Shown: positions 1-8,123 of the stretch, piece by piece
How positions within the stretch are numbered: position 1 is the stretch's first letter
Layout of the letters: each line of letters opens with the position of its first letter
Source of the DNA: Pontibacillus salipaludis
Lineage (GTDB): Bacteria; Bacillota; Bacilli; Bacillales; BH030062
Assembly: GCF_014642405.1 (NCBI RefSeq)
Contig: NZ_BMIN01000016.1
Location: 1 to 64,000 of the forward strand
Length of the DNA: 64,000 nucleotides
Direction of reading: 5' to 3'
The notes under the pieces: generated by a model
Told to the model about the DNA's origin: nothing
The model's input: the letters and a program-made list of their open reading frames with translations, nothing else
Database searches by the model: none
Translations under genes and position numbers: made by a program

Positions 1-126
1 TCTAGGGCTTCGTAGTTTATCTCATCGATATAAACTTTTACGTCAAACTTAAGGAAACCGCCGAGTACGGACCCGTACGCTCGGTGGTGTGAGAGGACGG
101 AGGTTAGTCACCTCCTCCTACTCGAT
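1..126 (+). mobile_element. 3' end of a group II intron (domains V and VI)
   Basis: Bases 57-88 fold as a domain V-like hairpin: a lower helix 57-64/81-88 with a G-U wobble at 60/85, a two-base bulge at 79-80, an upper helix 65-69/74-78 and loop GACC. Bases 99-115 form a perfect 6-bp domain VI stem (GGAGGT/ACCTCC). The downstream CCTACTCGAT ends in the AY expected at a group II 3' splice site and has a candidate branch-point A at 120. The GTGGTGTGAGAGG linker resembles bacterial introns I remember from Bacillus and Clostridium. The reverse-transcriptase gene and 5' half would lie upstream of the window. The exact 3' boundary is inferred. Confidence 0.75.
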
Positions 127-133
127 TGTGGCT

Positions 134-170
134 AAATGTAGAGCATTTTTTATAGAGTCTACATTTTTAT
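134..170 (+). terminator. Hairpin just after the intron
   Basis: AAATGTAGA (134-142) and TCTACATTT (158-166) form a perfect 9-bp inverted repeat with a 15-base loop, followed by a short T-rich stretch. It could be a weak terminator or an operator. It lies in the 3' exon of the intron. Confidence 0.35.
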
Positions 171-194
171 AAAAGAATGTTTGATACAAGTGTT

Positions 195-209
195 TTGGAA
201 GCGTTCCCA
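195..209 (+). promoter_or_regulatory. cre site (CcpA operator) upstream of the hydrolase gene
   Basis: TTGGAAGCGTTCCCA matches every position of the Bacillus cre consensus WTGNAANCGNWNNCW. It ends 36 bases before the ATG at 246, a position suited to catabolite repression of that gene. The match is read from sequence; the regulation is inferred. Confidence 0.6.
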
Positions 210-245
210 AGCATATACATGTACCATTAAAGGGGGAAAGACATC

Positions 246-2114
246 ATGAAAAATGGTAAACGAACTCCAAAGTACTTGATTCTCTCACTTGTATTGGCTC
301 TTATTAGTATGGTGGGTGCCTATTTCGTGCAAACATCTGGAACGGATGTTGAAGTTAAAGATTTACGATGGGAAACTCCATCAGGTCACTTAATGAGTGC
401 ATTACTATTTAAACCTGAGGGCGTTTCTGAAGAGTCAAAAGCTCCAGGAGTCGTGACGAGTCATGGCTGGTATAATAACCGTGAGATGCAGGATTTGAAC
501 AATGTAGAACTTGCTAGAAGAGGTTATGTTGTCATTTCCATTGATATGTATGGTCATGGAAATTCTGACCCAGTCGAGCCTGCAGAATGGCCAAATCGAG
601 GGACGGGGATGTATGACGCGGTTGAATTAATGGCAGATCTCCCTTATGTGGACCGAGATAAAATTGGTGTCACAGGACACTCTAATGGCGCAAGAGCTGC
701 TAACTGGTCTGTGCTTGAGGACAATAAGAAGCCCGAAGAAGAGCGATTAATTTCAACTGTCCTACTCGTTGCCAATGATGCGATGTACACGAACGATCCA
801 GGAGAACCTTTGTACTGGTCTATGAGGAACGATGATCAAGAGTATACAAATATGTATGGAACACGAGATGTAGGGATCATAGCTGCAAAATATGATGAAT
901 TCTTCTTCCGTAGTATTGGGGAAGCTGGAAGCGTTACACCACCGAGGGATTATATCGATACTAAGTATGCTCAGTCGTTTCTTCATTTTGGAATGGACCC
1001 AAGTGAGGTAAATGAGGAGCGTGACAGTTACACCGTATATAAACAGGAAGTAAATGGGGAAGAGGCAATGCGTATCATTTATAATCCAAACCAGATTCAC
1101 CCCTGGAATCATTTCTCTCAGAGTGTCGTCACGAGTTTATTAAACTACTTTGATGAATCTATAGGTTCACCTAAAGAGATTGATTCTTCTAATCAAATCT
1201 GGCAGTGGAAAGTATTCTTCAACTTCCTAGGTTTAGTAGCATTCTTTATGTTTGTGGTAAGCTTTACCAAAGCGATGTTAAATACAAGCGTATTTTCATC
1301 ATTGAAAGCCAACGAGACTGCTGTAGCAGGTCCAGCACCTCGGGGAGTAGGTAAAGCATGGTTTTGGGGTGGGCTAATCGTTAGTGCTCTCATATCAGGT
1401 TGGTCTTATTTAGCTTTATTTACGTGGAGTGCAACAAATCGTCCAGAATTTTTCCCACAAGCACCTGTTTATTATATTGGTGTCTGGTCGGCTGTCATGG
1501 GCGTGGTAACACTTGTGATTTTGTTCGTTTCCTATATATTCTTCTCGAAAAAAGACGGATTAGACCTTCGGGCATCTGGAGTCATTATTAATTTGCGAAC
1601 ATTGTGGAAGACGATTTTACTCTCTTTGCTCGTAACGACGAGTGCGTTTGGATTAGTCTTTATAGCAGATTATTTCTTTACGACAGACTTCCGGATTTGG
1701 GTACTCACTATTAAAGCATTTACACCAGATAAACTATTGATTGCGCTTAAGTATGTACCATTCTTCTTACTCTTCTATGTAACGAATTCAATAGCGGTTA
1801 ACTGTTTCAACTACGTTTCAAACGGAAAGAAAGAGTGGTTAAACACGGCATTAATGGCGCTTTTTAATGGCTTGAGCGCTATTGTAATTGTCGCCATTCA
1901 ATATACACACTTTTTTATAGAAGGAGATGTGTTCTTTACAAACATCTCAAACATTGCAGGTATCTGGTTGTTCCCAATTATTGTTATTATCCCACTAGCA
2001 GCAATCATCACACGTAAAATTTACAGAGTAACGAAAAACCCTTACCTTGGTGGGATTATTTACGCGATTATTGTGACCGTTATGATGGTATCAAATACAC
2101 TGACACAGTTGTAA
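246..2114 (+). CDS. Membrane-anchored alpha/beta hydrolase with multi-TM C-terminus
   Basis: The protein has 622 residues. One N-terminal membrane segment (about 10-30) precedes an alpha/beta-hydrolase domain (about 38-305) with nucleophile motif GHSNG (Ser146) and likely acid Asp217 and His285. About eight further membrane segments follow (near 322-342, 373-393, 410-433, 455-476, 500-520, 533-553, 570-589, 602-618). The hydrolase domain probably faces outward, acting on a lipid, ester or peptide; the substrate is unknown. Start ATG follows AAGGGGGAAAG. A cre site just upstream suggests carbon-catabolite control, and the gene is monocistronic. The fused membrane half is unusual beside ordinary cytosolic hydrolases. 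Confidence 0.8.
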   Translation: MKNGKRTPKYLILSLVLALISMVGAYFVQTSGTDVEVKDLRWETPSGHLMSALLFKPEGVSEESKAPGVVTSHGWYNNREMQDLNNVELARRGYVVISIDMYGHGNSDPVEPAEWPNRGTGMYDAVELMADLPYVDRDKIGVTGHSNGARAANWSVLEDNKKPEEERLISTVLLVANDAMYTNDPGEPLYWSMRNDDQEYTNMYGTRDVGIIAAKYDEFFFRSIGEAGSVTPPRDYIDTKYAQSFLHFGMDPSEVNEERDSYTVYKQEVNGEEAMRIIYNPNQIHPWNHFSQSVVTSLLNYFDESIGSPKEIDSSNQIWQWKVFFNFLGLVAFFMFVVSFTKAMLNTSVFSSLKANETAVAGPAPRGVGKAWFWGGLIVSALISGWSYLALFTWSATNRPEFFPQAPVYYIGVWSAVMGVVTLVILFVSYIFFSKKDGLDLRASGVIINLRTLWKTILLSLLVTTSAFGLVFIADYFFTTDFRIWVLTIKAFTPDKLLIALKYVPFFLLFYVTNSIAVNCFNYVSNGKKEWLNTALMALFNGLSAIVIVAIQYTHFFIEGDVFFTNISNIAGIWLFPIIVIIPLAAIITRKIYRVTKNPYLGGIIYAIIVTVMMVSNTLTQL

Positions 2115-2120
2115 TGAAGA

Positions 2121-2159
2121 AACGCCCTGAGGATGAGCCTATCCTTGGGGCGTTTTTTT
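2121..2159 (+). terminator. Rho-independent terminator after the hydrolase gene
   Basis: Arms AACGCCC/GGGCGTT are extended by TGAGGAT/ATCCTTG around a six-base loop (2135-2140). A run of Ts follows. Confidence 0.85.
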
Positions 2160-2204
2160 ATGAAGAGCATTAAAAAAGGATAGGTTGACTTCCTATCCTT
2201 TTCA

Positions 2205-3851
2205 TTATTCTTTCTTAAGCATCTCTGGAATTTCCGTAAGGTCGATCCCCCATGCGATTGGAAGCCAGAAATAAACAGAAAGCGTTACAATGATAATACC
2301 TGTCAGATTAAGGGCAAATCCCGCTTTGGCCATATCGGGTATTCGTAAATAATTAGAACCGAAAACGACTGCATTGGGCGGGGTGGCTACAGGGAGCATA
2401 AAAGCAGATGAAGAAGCCACGCCTGCAGCAATCATAACGGCGTATGGGTGAACACCTAGAGCCACAGCTAGAGAAGCCATAATCGGGTACATCATATTGG
2501 CTGTCGCTGTATTTGATGTAATTTCGGTTAAGAAAATAACCATTGCAGAAACAACAAGAAGCACCACAAATATATGGATTCCTTGTAAAACAGTTAGTCG
2601 ATTTCCAATCCACTCAGATAATCCAGATTCAATGAATCCTGTTGCTATGGCAAGTCCTCCGCCAAATAGTAACAGAATACCCCAAGGCAATTTTACTGCT
2701 GTGTCCCAGTCAAGAAGACGGTCACCTCTTGTGGTTCTTGAAGGGATTACAAAAAGAATAAAGGAGGCTGTTAATGCAATCATGGCGTCTCCGATATTCT
2801 CATTTACATAGGGTTGTAATAGAAAGGAACGGGTTACCCAAGAGAAAGCGGCTAGCGTAAAGACGAGTAAGATCACTTTTTCTTCAAAAGATGCGTTACC
2901 AAGATCGTCTTTTTCATTTTTGATAACCTCACGTCCACCAGGAAGTTCACTGATTTTAGGAGGATAAGCGACTTTCACAAGGTAAAACCAGGCGATAAAT
3001 ATAAACACCCAGGCAATAGGGACCCCAAACAACATCCAACGAGCAAATGAAATTTCAACTCCATATAGGTTGCTAATAGCAGCTGCCAAAGCTGTATTTG
3101 GGGGTGTTCCAATGAGTGTCGAAATACCTCCAATCGAAGCAGAATAAGCAATTCCTAACATCAGAGCCTTTCCGAACCCGAAGTTCTCTTTAGCGGTATC
3201 AATCGAGTCATCATCTTTTAGCTGTTCGGAAACCTGGTATATAATCGCGAGACCAATTGGCACCATCATCATTGCAGTAGCCGTGTTAGATATCCACATC
3301 GATAAGAAACCTGTCGCGACCATAAATCCTAGAACGATTCGTTTCGTATTTGTTCCGATTGCTAATATGATTGTCAGTGCTATGCGTTTATGTAGGTTCC
3401 ACTTCTCCATGGCAAGTGCAATCATAAAGCCGCCCATAAATAAAAAGATGGTGTCATCACCATAAGATGAGGCTGTCTGGTCCATATTCAGACCGCCGGT
3501 TAATGGAAATAGCACAATGGGGATAAGGGAAGAAACTGGAATAGGTACGGCTTCAGTCATCCACCATACCGCTACCCAAATGGTACTAGCTAATACTGCT
3601 TTTCCTTCATAGGAAAGGCCTTCAGGTTGAAAAAAGATAAAAGTCAGTGCAAACAACAGAGGCCCTGCAAACAGCCCGATTAACTGTGCTTTCTTAAAAC
3701 TCCTTCCTCCACCATCACCTCCGCCAGAAGATTGTTGTGAGGAATGTTTTTTTGTAGAGGAGGCATTTTCATCTGGTTTTGCAAAAAAACGCATTAAATC
3801 TTTAGCCTGCTCATGCTTCTCCCATAGCCAAGTCCATCCTTCTGTAATCAT
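2205..3851 (-). CDS. SLC13/DASS-family sodium:dicarboxylate (or anion) symporter
   Basis: This 548-residue inner-membrane carrier has an approximately 55-residue hydrophilic N-terminus containing a Ser/Gly-rich linker, then about 11-12 membrane segments. It carries both DASS signature regions: SNTATAMMMVPIG in the first half and TSNTATANMMYPI with ATPPNAVVFGS in the second. These SNT-type motifs bind sodium and substrate in the family. Likely cargo is succinate, fumarate or malate, though sulfate or other anions cannot be excluded. The start follows GGAGAG with seven-base spacing. It stands alone and converges on the hydrolase gene. Confidence 0.88.
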   Translation of the reverse strand: MITEGWTWLWEKHEQAKDLMRFFAKPDENASSTKKHSSQQSSGGGDGGGRSFKKAQLIGLFAGPLLFALTFIFFQPEGLSYEGKAVLASTIWVAVWWMTEAVPIPVSSLIPIVLFPLTGGLNMDQTASSYGDDTIFLFMGGFMIALAMEKWNLHKRIALTIILAIGTNTKRIVLGFMVATGFLSMWISNTATAMMMVPIGLAIIYQVSEQLKDDDSIDTAKENFGFGKALMLGIAYSASIGGISTLIGTPPNTALAAAISNLYGVEISFARWMLFGVPIAWVFIFIAWFYLVKVAYPPKISELPGGREVIKNEKDDLGNASFEEKVILLVFTLAAFSWVTRSFLLQPYVNENIGDAMIALTASFILFVIPSRTTRGDRLLDWDTAVKLPWGILLLFGGGLAIATGFIESGLSEWIGNRLTVLQGIHIFVVLLVVSAMVIFLTEITSNTATANMMYPIMASLAVALGVHPYAVMIAAGVASSSAFMLPVATPPNAVVFGSNYLRIPDMAKAGFALNLTGIIIVTLSVYFWLPIAWGIDLTEIPEMLKKE

Positions 3852-4134
3852 GAAATCTCTCCTCTATAACATAATGTTCGTTAGGAAGTTCCCTTGTATA
3901 GAAGTGGTAAAACTATGAAATTCCATCGAAATTGTAGTAATCTTTGTATTAAACTGTAGATCGATTTACATAAAACTGTAAGATTAATAGCTTCTCTATC
4001 GTCTAATGGATAGGCTCTGCTAAAGTTTGCTTTTTTCTTCTTTACAACAACCTTGTCCAAGAATAGGGCGGGATTAGTGAAGGATTGAAACTGAGATACT
4101 TGGTTAGGGGAGGTCCTTTACCAGAAGAGAAGTT

Positions 4135-4260
4135 GGGCAGGCTTGGGGACAACTCGCTTTCCTGCGGGGAGCTGGGAAGCCTCCTCAATCGCTACGCGCT
4201 TTCCGGGGTCTCCCCTAGGCTCCTTACCCCGCGGGAGTCTCGCAGTCCCCAAGCCTGCCC
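4135..4260. repeat. Palindromic module A, copy 1
   Basis: Perfect 16-bp terminal inverted repeats GGGCAGGCTTGGGGAC/GTCCCCAAGCCTGCCC enclose a GC-rich core with ACTCGCTTTCCTGCGGGG near the left arm and GCGGGAGTCTCGCA near the right. The core resembles GC-rich repeats I remember as common in Bacillaceae genomes. Confidence 0.85.
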
Positions 4261-4354
4261 TGACGCTAATTAGGTGAACGGACCCATTTATTTAAGTTGC
4301 TCTCCCCCCTACCTCACAAATTTTGTGTGTTTCCGTCTCTCCCCATTTGGGAGA

Positions 4355-4475
4355 GGTGGGCCTGGAAATTGCGAGACTCCTGCGGGAGAAAGAGGTCGAC
4401 GAGACCCCGCAGGGTGGGTTTCCCGAGGAGGCTCGACAGCTCGCCCGCGGAAAGCGAGTGATTTCCAGGCCCACC
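4355..4475. repeat. Palindromic module B, copy 1 (inverted relative to A)
   Basis: Perfect 15-bp arms GGTGGGCCTGGAAAT/ATTTCCAGGCCCACC enclose a core that begins GCGAGACTCCTGCGGGAG and ends GCGGAAAGCGAGTG, the reverse orientation of module A. A wider inverted repeat (TTTCCGTC before, GACGGAAA after) brackets it. Confidence 0.85.
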
Positions 4476-4619
4476 TTACGCTCTATTCAAGCTGACGGAA
4501 ACGTCTCTATCTATCGCAATGCAGATCCAAGATCCTAGTGTTCCACATAAGGGGGCTTATATGGAACAAAATCTAAGCATTAACAGAGCCAATGGATAAA
4601 GAATAAAGGAGGAGGGTGT

Positions 4620-5132
4620 ATGGATCAGGAAGATCAGGTAAAGGAATGGTACGAATTATACAGTCAGCATGTGTACCAGTTTCTCGTGTATTACAATCGA
4701 ACGGATGATGTAGATGATTTAGTTCAAGAAGTGTTTATAAGAGCTTGGAAACATGCTCCTTCATTTAAGGGGAAAGCTTCACCGAAGACGTGGCTCTTCT
4801 CAATTGCGAGACGCGTTTCTATTGATCGATACAGAAAGAAAAAATGGGAAAGGTTGATAGATAGAGGAGAAAGTCATGATGTTGGTTTGAGTCCAGAAGA
4901 TATAGTATTAAATAAAGAAGAAGATCAGCGATTGTATCAGGCGATTAATAGTTTAAAGACGAAATATCGAGAAGTCGTCATTTGTAGAGGAATTTTAGAG
5001 TTAAGTACTAGAGAAACAGCGGATGTGTTAAGGTGGAGTACTTCTAAAGTGGATACGACTTTTTATAGGGCTAAAGAGAAATTAGCGAGTGTAATGGATG
5101 AGAGGGGGATGAAATATGCGCGATCACAATAA
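4620..5132 (+). CDS. ECF-family RNA polymerase sigma factor
   Basis: The 170-residue protein has sigma region 2 near residues 8-75 (DDVDDLVQEVFIRAW and KTWLFSIARRVSIDRYRKKK) and sigma region 4 near 108-160, which contains a helix-turn-helix (STRETADVLRWSTSKVD). The size and two-domain layout are typical of extracytoplasmic-function sigma factors. The ATG follows AAGGAGGAGGG. The gene overlaps the next gene by 17 bases, so they are translationally coupled. The downstream product is a single-pass membrane protein in the usual anti-sigma position. The signal and regulon are unknown, and no obvious autoregulatory promoter was recognised. Confidence 0.9.
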   Translation: MDQEDQVKEWYELYSQHVYQFLVYYNRTDDVDDLVQEVFIRAWKHAPSFKGKASPKTWLFSIARRVSIDRYRKKKWERLIDRGESHDVGLSPEDIVLNKEEDQRLYQAINSLKTKYREVVICRGILELSTRETADVLRWSTSKVDTTFYRAKEKLASVMDERGMKYARSQ

Positions 5133-6111
5133 TATGAAAGAGGATATGAAGAAGCTTCCAACATTTGAGATGGATGAGAATCAGAAGGAGAGAAATTGGC
5201 AGAGTATACAGTCCATAAAACAGAAGAGAAAGCGTGATTGGTTCTTATATCCTGCATCCGTTGTAGCTTTTCTCCTCATGATTACAAGTGTAACGTTGCT
5301 ATTAATGGAAGAAGGCCCCTCCACACCAGCTGAACAAGAATGGACGGCAACTCAAGAATACTTTAAAGGGGTGGAGCCGATTTATTCTGATTTTATACTA
5401 TCTACATCTCTTAATCTTCCAGATAGAAGGGTCGCATTAGGCTATCTCTATAATGCTTCAATATTTTATACACCTGAGGCTAAGAGAGTTAATCCCCTTC
5501 TCAATCGTAAGAATGTTTCTGCTTATTTCCAATACACCGAAGAGGAAATGCAGAGTTTGGAGTTAGAGCCTAAGCTAGGAACGTGGAAGTCTAACGTAAA
5601 GACAACATGGGTATTTTTAAGTTCAGCAGAACAGCTAATCCAAGAACCAAAATTAAAGGAACAAATCTCTGATCTCATTACAAGAATTTCTTATATTCAT
5701 AACTCAAATCCTATCTCTGAAAACCTTGCAACGTATAGTGAAGTTAAGGAAGAACTAGCGTGCATCGTTAGGGAAATTGATGCCACGGCCAATGATACTT
5801 CTATTTACAAGGGGGAAAGTGAGAAATTTGAGTTTACCATTCAGAAATTATCTGAGGAGGAACATTTAGCTATCCTTCGTGTTCTAGATATGGAAGCATT
5901 AAATGAGGAAAAAGTAGGCACAGTATCTTTATCTTTAGTACAGCCGCGCACTACATTTTCAATAAAGGTTGTTGGGAGCTCAGGGTATAAAGGAGATCTG
6001 AAACTACCAGATTCACTAAAAGGACAAGAAGAAATTGAAGTTGTTATAGATGGCAATGAAACCATGGAGTTATCGAAAGTTAAAAGTCCATATAAAATGA
6101 AAGGAGACTAA
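5116..6111 (+). CDS. Putative membrane anti-sigma factor
   Basis: The protein has 331 residues. A short cytoplasmic N-terminus (1-40) with paired basic residues precedes one membrane helix (about 42-64) and a long extracytoplasmic region. I see no zinc-binding HxxxCxxC motif, so it is not a ZAS-type anti-sigma factor by eye. The anti-sigma role is inferred from the 17-base overlap with the ECF sigma gene and from the cytoplasm-TM-outside topology. The start ATG has AGAGGGGG eight bases upstream. The extracytoplasmic part is not a domain I recognise. Confidence 0.65.
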   Translation: MRDHNNMKEDMKKLPTFEMDENQKERNWQSIQSIKQKRKRDWFLYPASVVAFLLMITSVTLLLMEEGPSTPAEQEWTATQEYFKGVEPIYSDFILSTSLNLPDRRVALGYLYNASIFYTPEAKRVNPLLNRKNVSAYFQYTEEEMQSLELEPKLGTWKSNVKTTWVFLSSAEQLIQEPKLKEQISDLITRISYIHNSNPISENLATYSEVKEELACIVREIDATANDTSIYKGESEKFEFTIQKLSEEEHLAILRVLDMEALNEEKVGTVSLSLVQPRTTFSIKVVGSSGYKGDLKLPDSLKGQEEIEVVIDGNETMELSKVKSPYKMKGD

Positions 6112-6138
6112 GTCGAATGAGACTTAGTCTCCTTTCAT
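6097..6138 (+). terminator. Long perfect hairpin at the end of the sigma operon
   Basis: 18-bp arms (6097-6114/6121-6138) with a six-base loop contain the anti-sigma stop codon. There is no strong T-run, so it may act as a weak terminator or an mRNA 3'-end stabiliser. Confidence 0.6.
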
Positions 6139-6244
6139 AAGAGGGGAATTTTTTATCAGTTTGGATATTTATGTTAAAATTCAGTTATTACTCTTATCTA
6201 TAATTTTTTGCGCTTATATAACTAGTGAAAAGTAGGTGGATTAA

Positions 6245-6790
6245 GTGACAATTGGGAAAGCATATTTACGTATTGTTGAAGACCGATTTCGACGTGTAAA
6301 GGAATTAGGCGATAACACGTTCCGGCAATTATCCAAAGAAGATTTTCATCAAACATCTCAAGAGCAGTCAAACAGTATTGCTATCATCGTGAAGCACCTG
6401 AGCGGGAACATGAAGTCCAGGTGGTCGGATTTATTGACTAGTGATGGAGAGAAACCTTTTCGAAATCGTGATCAAGAATTTGAAGACCCCCATATGTCGA
6501 AGGAAGCCATTCTCGAAAGTTGGGAAGAAGGTTGGAGCATTTTGTTAACAGCTATAGGAAGATTAACAGAGGAAGACTTACTTAAGACCATATATATAAG
6601 AAGTGAAGGCCACGTTGTACTAGAAGCGATTGAGAGGCAAATGGCTCATTATGCTTATCATGTAGGACAAATCGTTTATATTGGGAAAGAGAGTAAGGGT
6701 GAGCAATGGGAGAGCTTAAGTATACCCAAAGGTAAATCAAAAGAGTATGAAAAAGAAATGAAAGAAATTCATCAAGATCGTGCATTTTAG
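6245..6790 (+). CDS. DinB-like / DUF1572 family protein
   Basis: This 181-residue, probably cytosolic protein is predicted all-alpha. The histidines in VKHLSG and in MAHYAYHVGQIVYIGK are the pattern used by DinB/YfiT-type four-helix bundles to hold a metal ion. DUF1572 members of about 170-180 residues are common in Bacillaceae. The biochemical role is unknown; thiol-dependent transferase activity occurs in relatives. The start is GTG after AGGTGG. A small membrane-protein gene follows 23 bases later. Confidence 0.75.
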   Translation: MTIGKAYLRIVEDRFRRVKELGDNTFRQLSKEDFHQTSQEQSNSIAIIVKHLSGNMKSRWSDLLTSDGEKPFRNRDQEFEDPHMSKEAILESWEEGWSILLTAIGRLTEEDLLKTIYIRSEGHVVLEAIERQMAHYAYHVGQIVYIGKESKGEQWESLSIPKGKSKEYEKEMKEIHQDRAF

Positions 6791-6813
6791 TTATAAATAA
6801 GGGGAGAAAGACA

Positions 6814-7002
6814 ATGAATTGGGCTGTGTTGAAGGATTGGAAGACTAACATCGGGTTTGTGTTAGGAATTTTACTGAATATCGTTGCAATAATTCTTGCT
6901 GCAAGTAATATTGGATACTGGATTTTGTTTCTGTTTTCGGGTCAATTGGTGACGGTGGTTAGTACTTTTAGAGCGGATCGATTAACAAGGGGATCCTCTT
7001 AG
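6814..7002 (+). CDS. Small two-helix membrane protein
   Basis: This 62-residue protein has two hydrophobic segments (about 13-33 and 36-52) and a basic C-terminal tail. ATG follows GGGGAGAAAGACA. It may be cotranscribed with the DinB-like gene just upstream. I recognise no family and propose no function. Confidence 0.6.
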   Translation: MNWAVLKDWKTNIGFVLGILLNIVAIILAASNIGYWILFLFSGQLVTVVSTFRADRLTRGSS

Positions 7003-7061
7003 TGATAACTTCTGTTCCAAGTTTTAAGAATTAAGCTCATACTATTAGGTGATACATAAAA

Positions 7062-7094
7062 AGCCCAGAACCCCAAGTGTACTGGGCTACTTTT
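7062..7094. terminator. Bidirectional terminator
   Basis: Arms AGCCCAG (7062-7068) and CTGGGCT (7082-7088). T-runs lie on both sides, the better one for the minus-strand gene ending at 7106. Confidence 0.75.
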
Positions 7095-7105
7095 ACATTT
7101 GCGAG

Positions 7106-7930
7106 CTATTTGCCCGAACGTTTCTGTAAAGGAAAAAGTCTTCCCTTCCTCCCTTTTTCCACTTCCTTTTTATAGTGATCTAAAAGAATTTGCAATCCGT
7201 CTCGATCGATGAGGGTTACCCCATCTCGCTGTGCTGACATTATGGCTGAACTAGAGAAATTGCGATTTGTTAGAACCACCTTACGATCAGCTTTCCAATA
7301 CTCTGCTCCTCCGACTACTTCATTAATTGCGTTAACCCCAACCTTCTTATCGCTTCCGTAGCACTTTGTTTGAATAGCTGTTTTTACTCTTTTTTTCACT
7401 GTTAGAATGGCTGCGCCGTAATCCCCTGTTGCAGGATTAAGTTGAGTAGTATATCCGAGGCCTTCATATAGTTTAGAGACAAATTGTTCAAACTCAGTCC
7501 CGCTCATTTGATCGATTTCACGCATGGCAAAAGCGTCATGCGTGGTTTTACTTTTGGAGAATAAAGTGTCGCTGTACTTATGCATGAGCAACAGAGCTAA
7601 AGCAATAGAGAAGAGATAATATACTTCCCATGAACCACTCGCTCCCATTGTAATCAACGTTACAAAAAGGTATATGCTAAGCCTTAGTTTCTCAATTAAA
7701 GACCATGTGCGTATCCTTCTTGATCTTTTATAGGTTAGGTGAAGTGCTAAGGCTTTAGCAATGTAACTATTCATACCAAGGAGTAAGGCGCTTAAGACCC
7801 ACCTCGTTTGTAAGTCTTCCTCGCTAATGCTGACACTTAGTAATAGTGCTATAAATATAAAGCAACTGATGATCAATCTTGATTGTAAAGCTGGACTAAG
7901 AATAGAACTCTTTGGTTTACGTTCGTTCAT
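7106..7930 (-). CDS. Membrane-anchored Mrr-like restriction-endonuclease-fold protein (active site altered)
   Basis: The protein has 274 residues. The N-terminal third has about four membrane segments. The C-terminal domain (about 140-260) is an Mrr_cat-type fold: FEQFVSKLYEGLGY, then GDYGAAIL, then AIQTKCYG, then INEVVGGAEYWKADRKVVLTN. In active members these motifs usually read GxGADL and VQxKRY. Here the second acidic residue is Ala while the QxK lysine is kept, so cleavage activity is doubtful. Such membrane Mrr-like proteins occur in many Bacilli with unknown role. No methyltransferase gene accompanies it. A bidirectional terminator follows. Confidence 0.75.
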   Translation of the reverse strand: MNERKPKSSILSPALQSRLIISCFIFIALLLSVSISEEDLQTRWVLSALLLGMNSYIAKALALHLTYKRSRRIRTWSLIEKLRLSIYLFVTLITMGASGSWEVYYLFSIALALLLMHKYSDTLFSKSKTTHDAFAMREIDQMSGTEFEQFVSKLYEGLGYTTQLNPATGDYGAAILTVKKRVKTAIQTKCYGSDKKVGVNAINEVVGGAEYWKADRKVVLTNRNFSSSAIMSAQRDGVTLIDRDGLQILLDHYKKEVEKGRKGRLFPLQKRSGK

Positions 7931-8123
7931 TCAATCACCCTTATTTATGTTATAAAGCTATCTTTTCCATTTATAGGATTGTTATAAGGGGATTTCAGCC
8001 AATTATATTACAATCTCCTATCATTATTTTACGGTTGTATGAATTTGTAGTTGGTACGGGTTAAATCCATTATGATGGGGGAACGAGGGAAGAGTACTTT
8101 CTAAGAATGTGAGGGGATCCATC

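Larger units (their letters stand above)
4013..4585. repeat. Composite palindromic repeat, copy 1
   Basis: This fills the gap between the symporter and the sigma-factor gene. Order: an AT-rich lead-in with AAGAATAGGGC and CTGAGATAC, GC-rich palindromic module A (4135-4260), a spacer, module B (4355-4475) in opposite orientation, then a small hairpin (4539-4568) ending in CTTATATGGAAC. The same order and sequence blocks recur near 18.1 and 28.1 kb. No transposase is present and short open frames inside lack ribosome sites. The outer limits are approximate. Confidence 0.8.

Noticed and set aside
2270-2290. cre-like AGAAAGCGTTACAAT inside the symporter gene
   Set aside because: It breaks the required TG of the consensus and lies at the 3' end of a coding sequence.
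4085-4538. Overlapping open frames of 60-73 codons inside the palindromic modules
   Set aside because: They lie wholly within inverted repeats, occur on both strands, lack ribosome sites and have low-complexity Arg/Pro/Gly composition. GC-rich palindromes produce such frames by chance.
7106-8123. A restriction or defence island around the Mrr-like gene
   Set aside because: No methyltransferase, specificity, helicase or toxin-antitoxin genes are adjacent, and the nuclease motif is altered. The two methyltransferases elsewhere in the window are small-molecule type.
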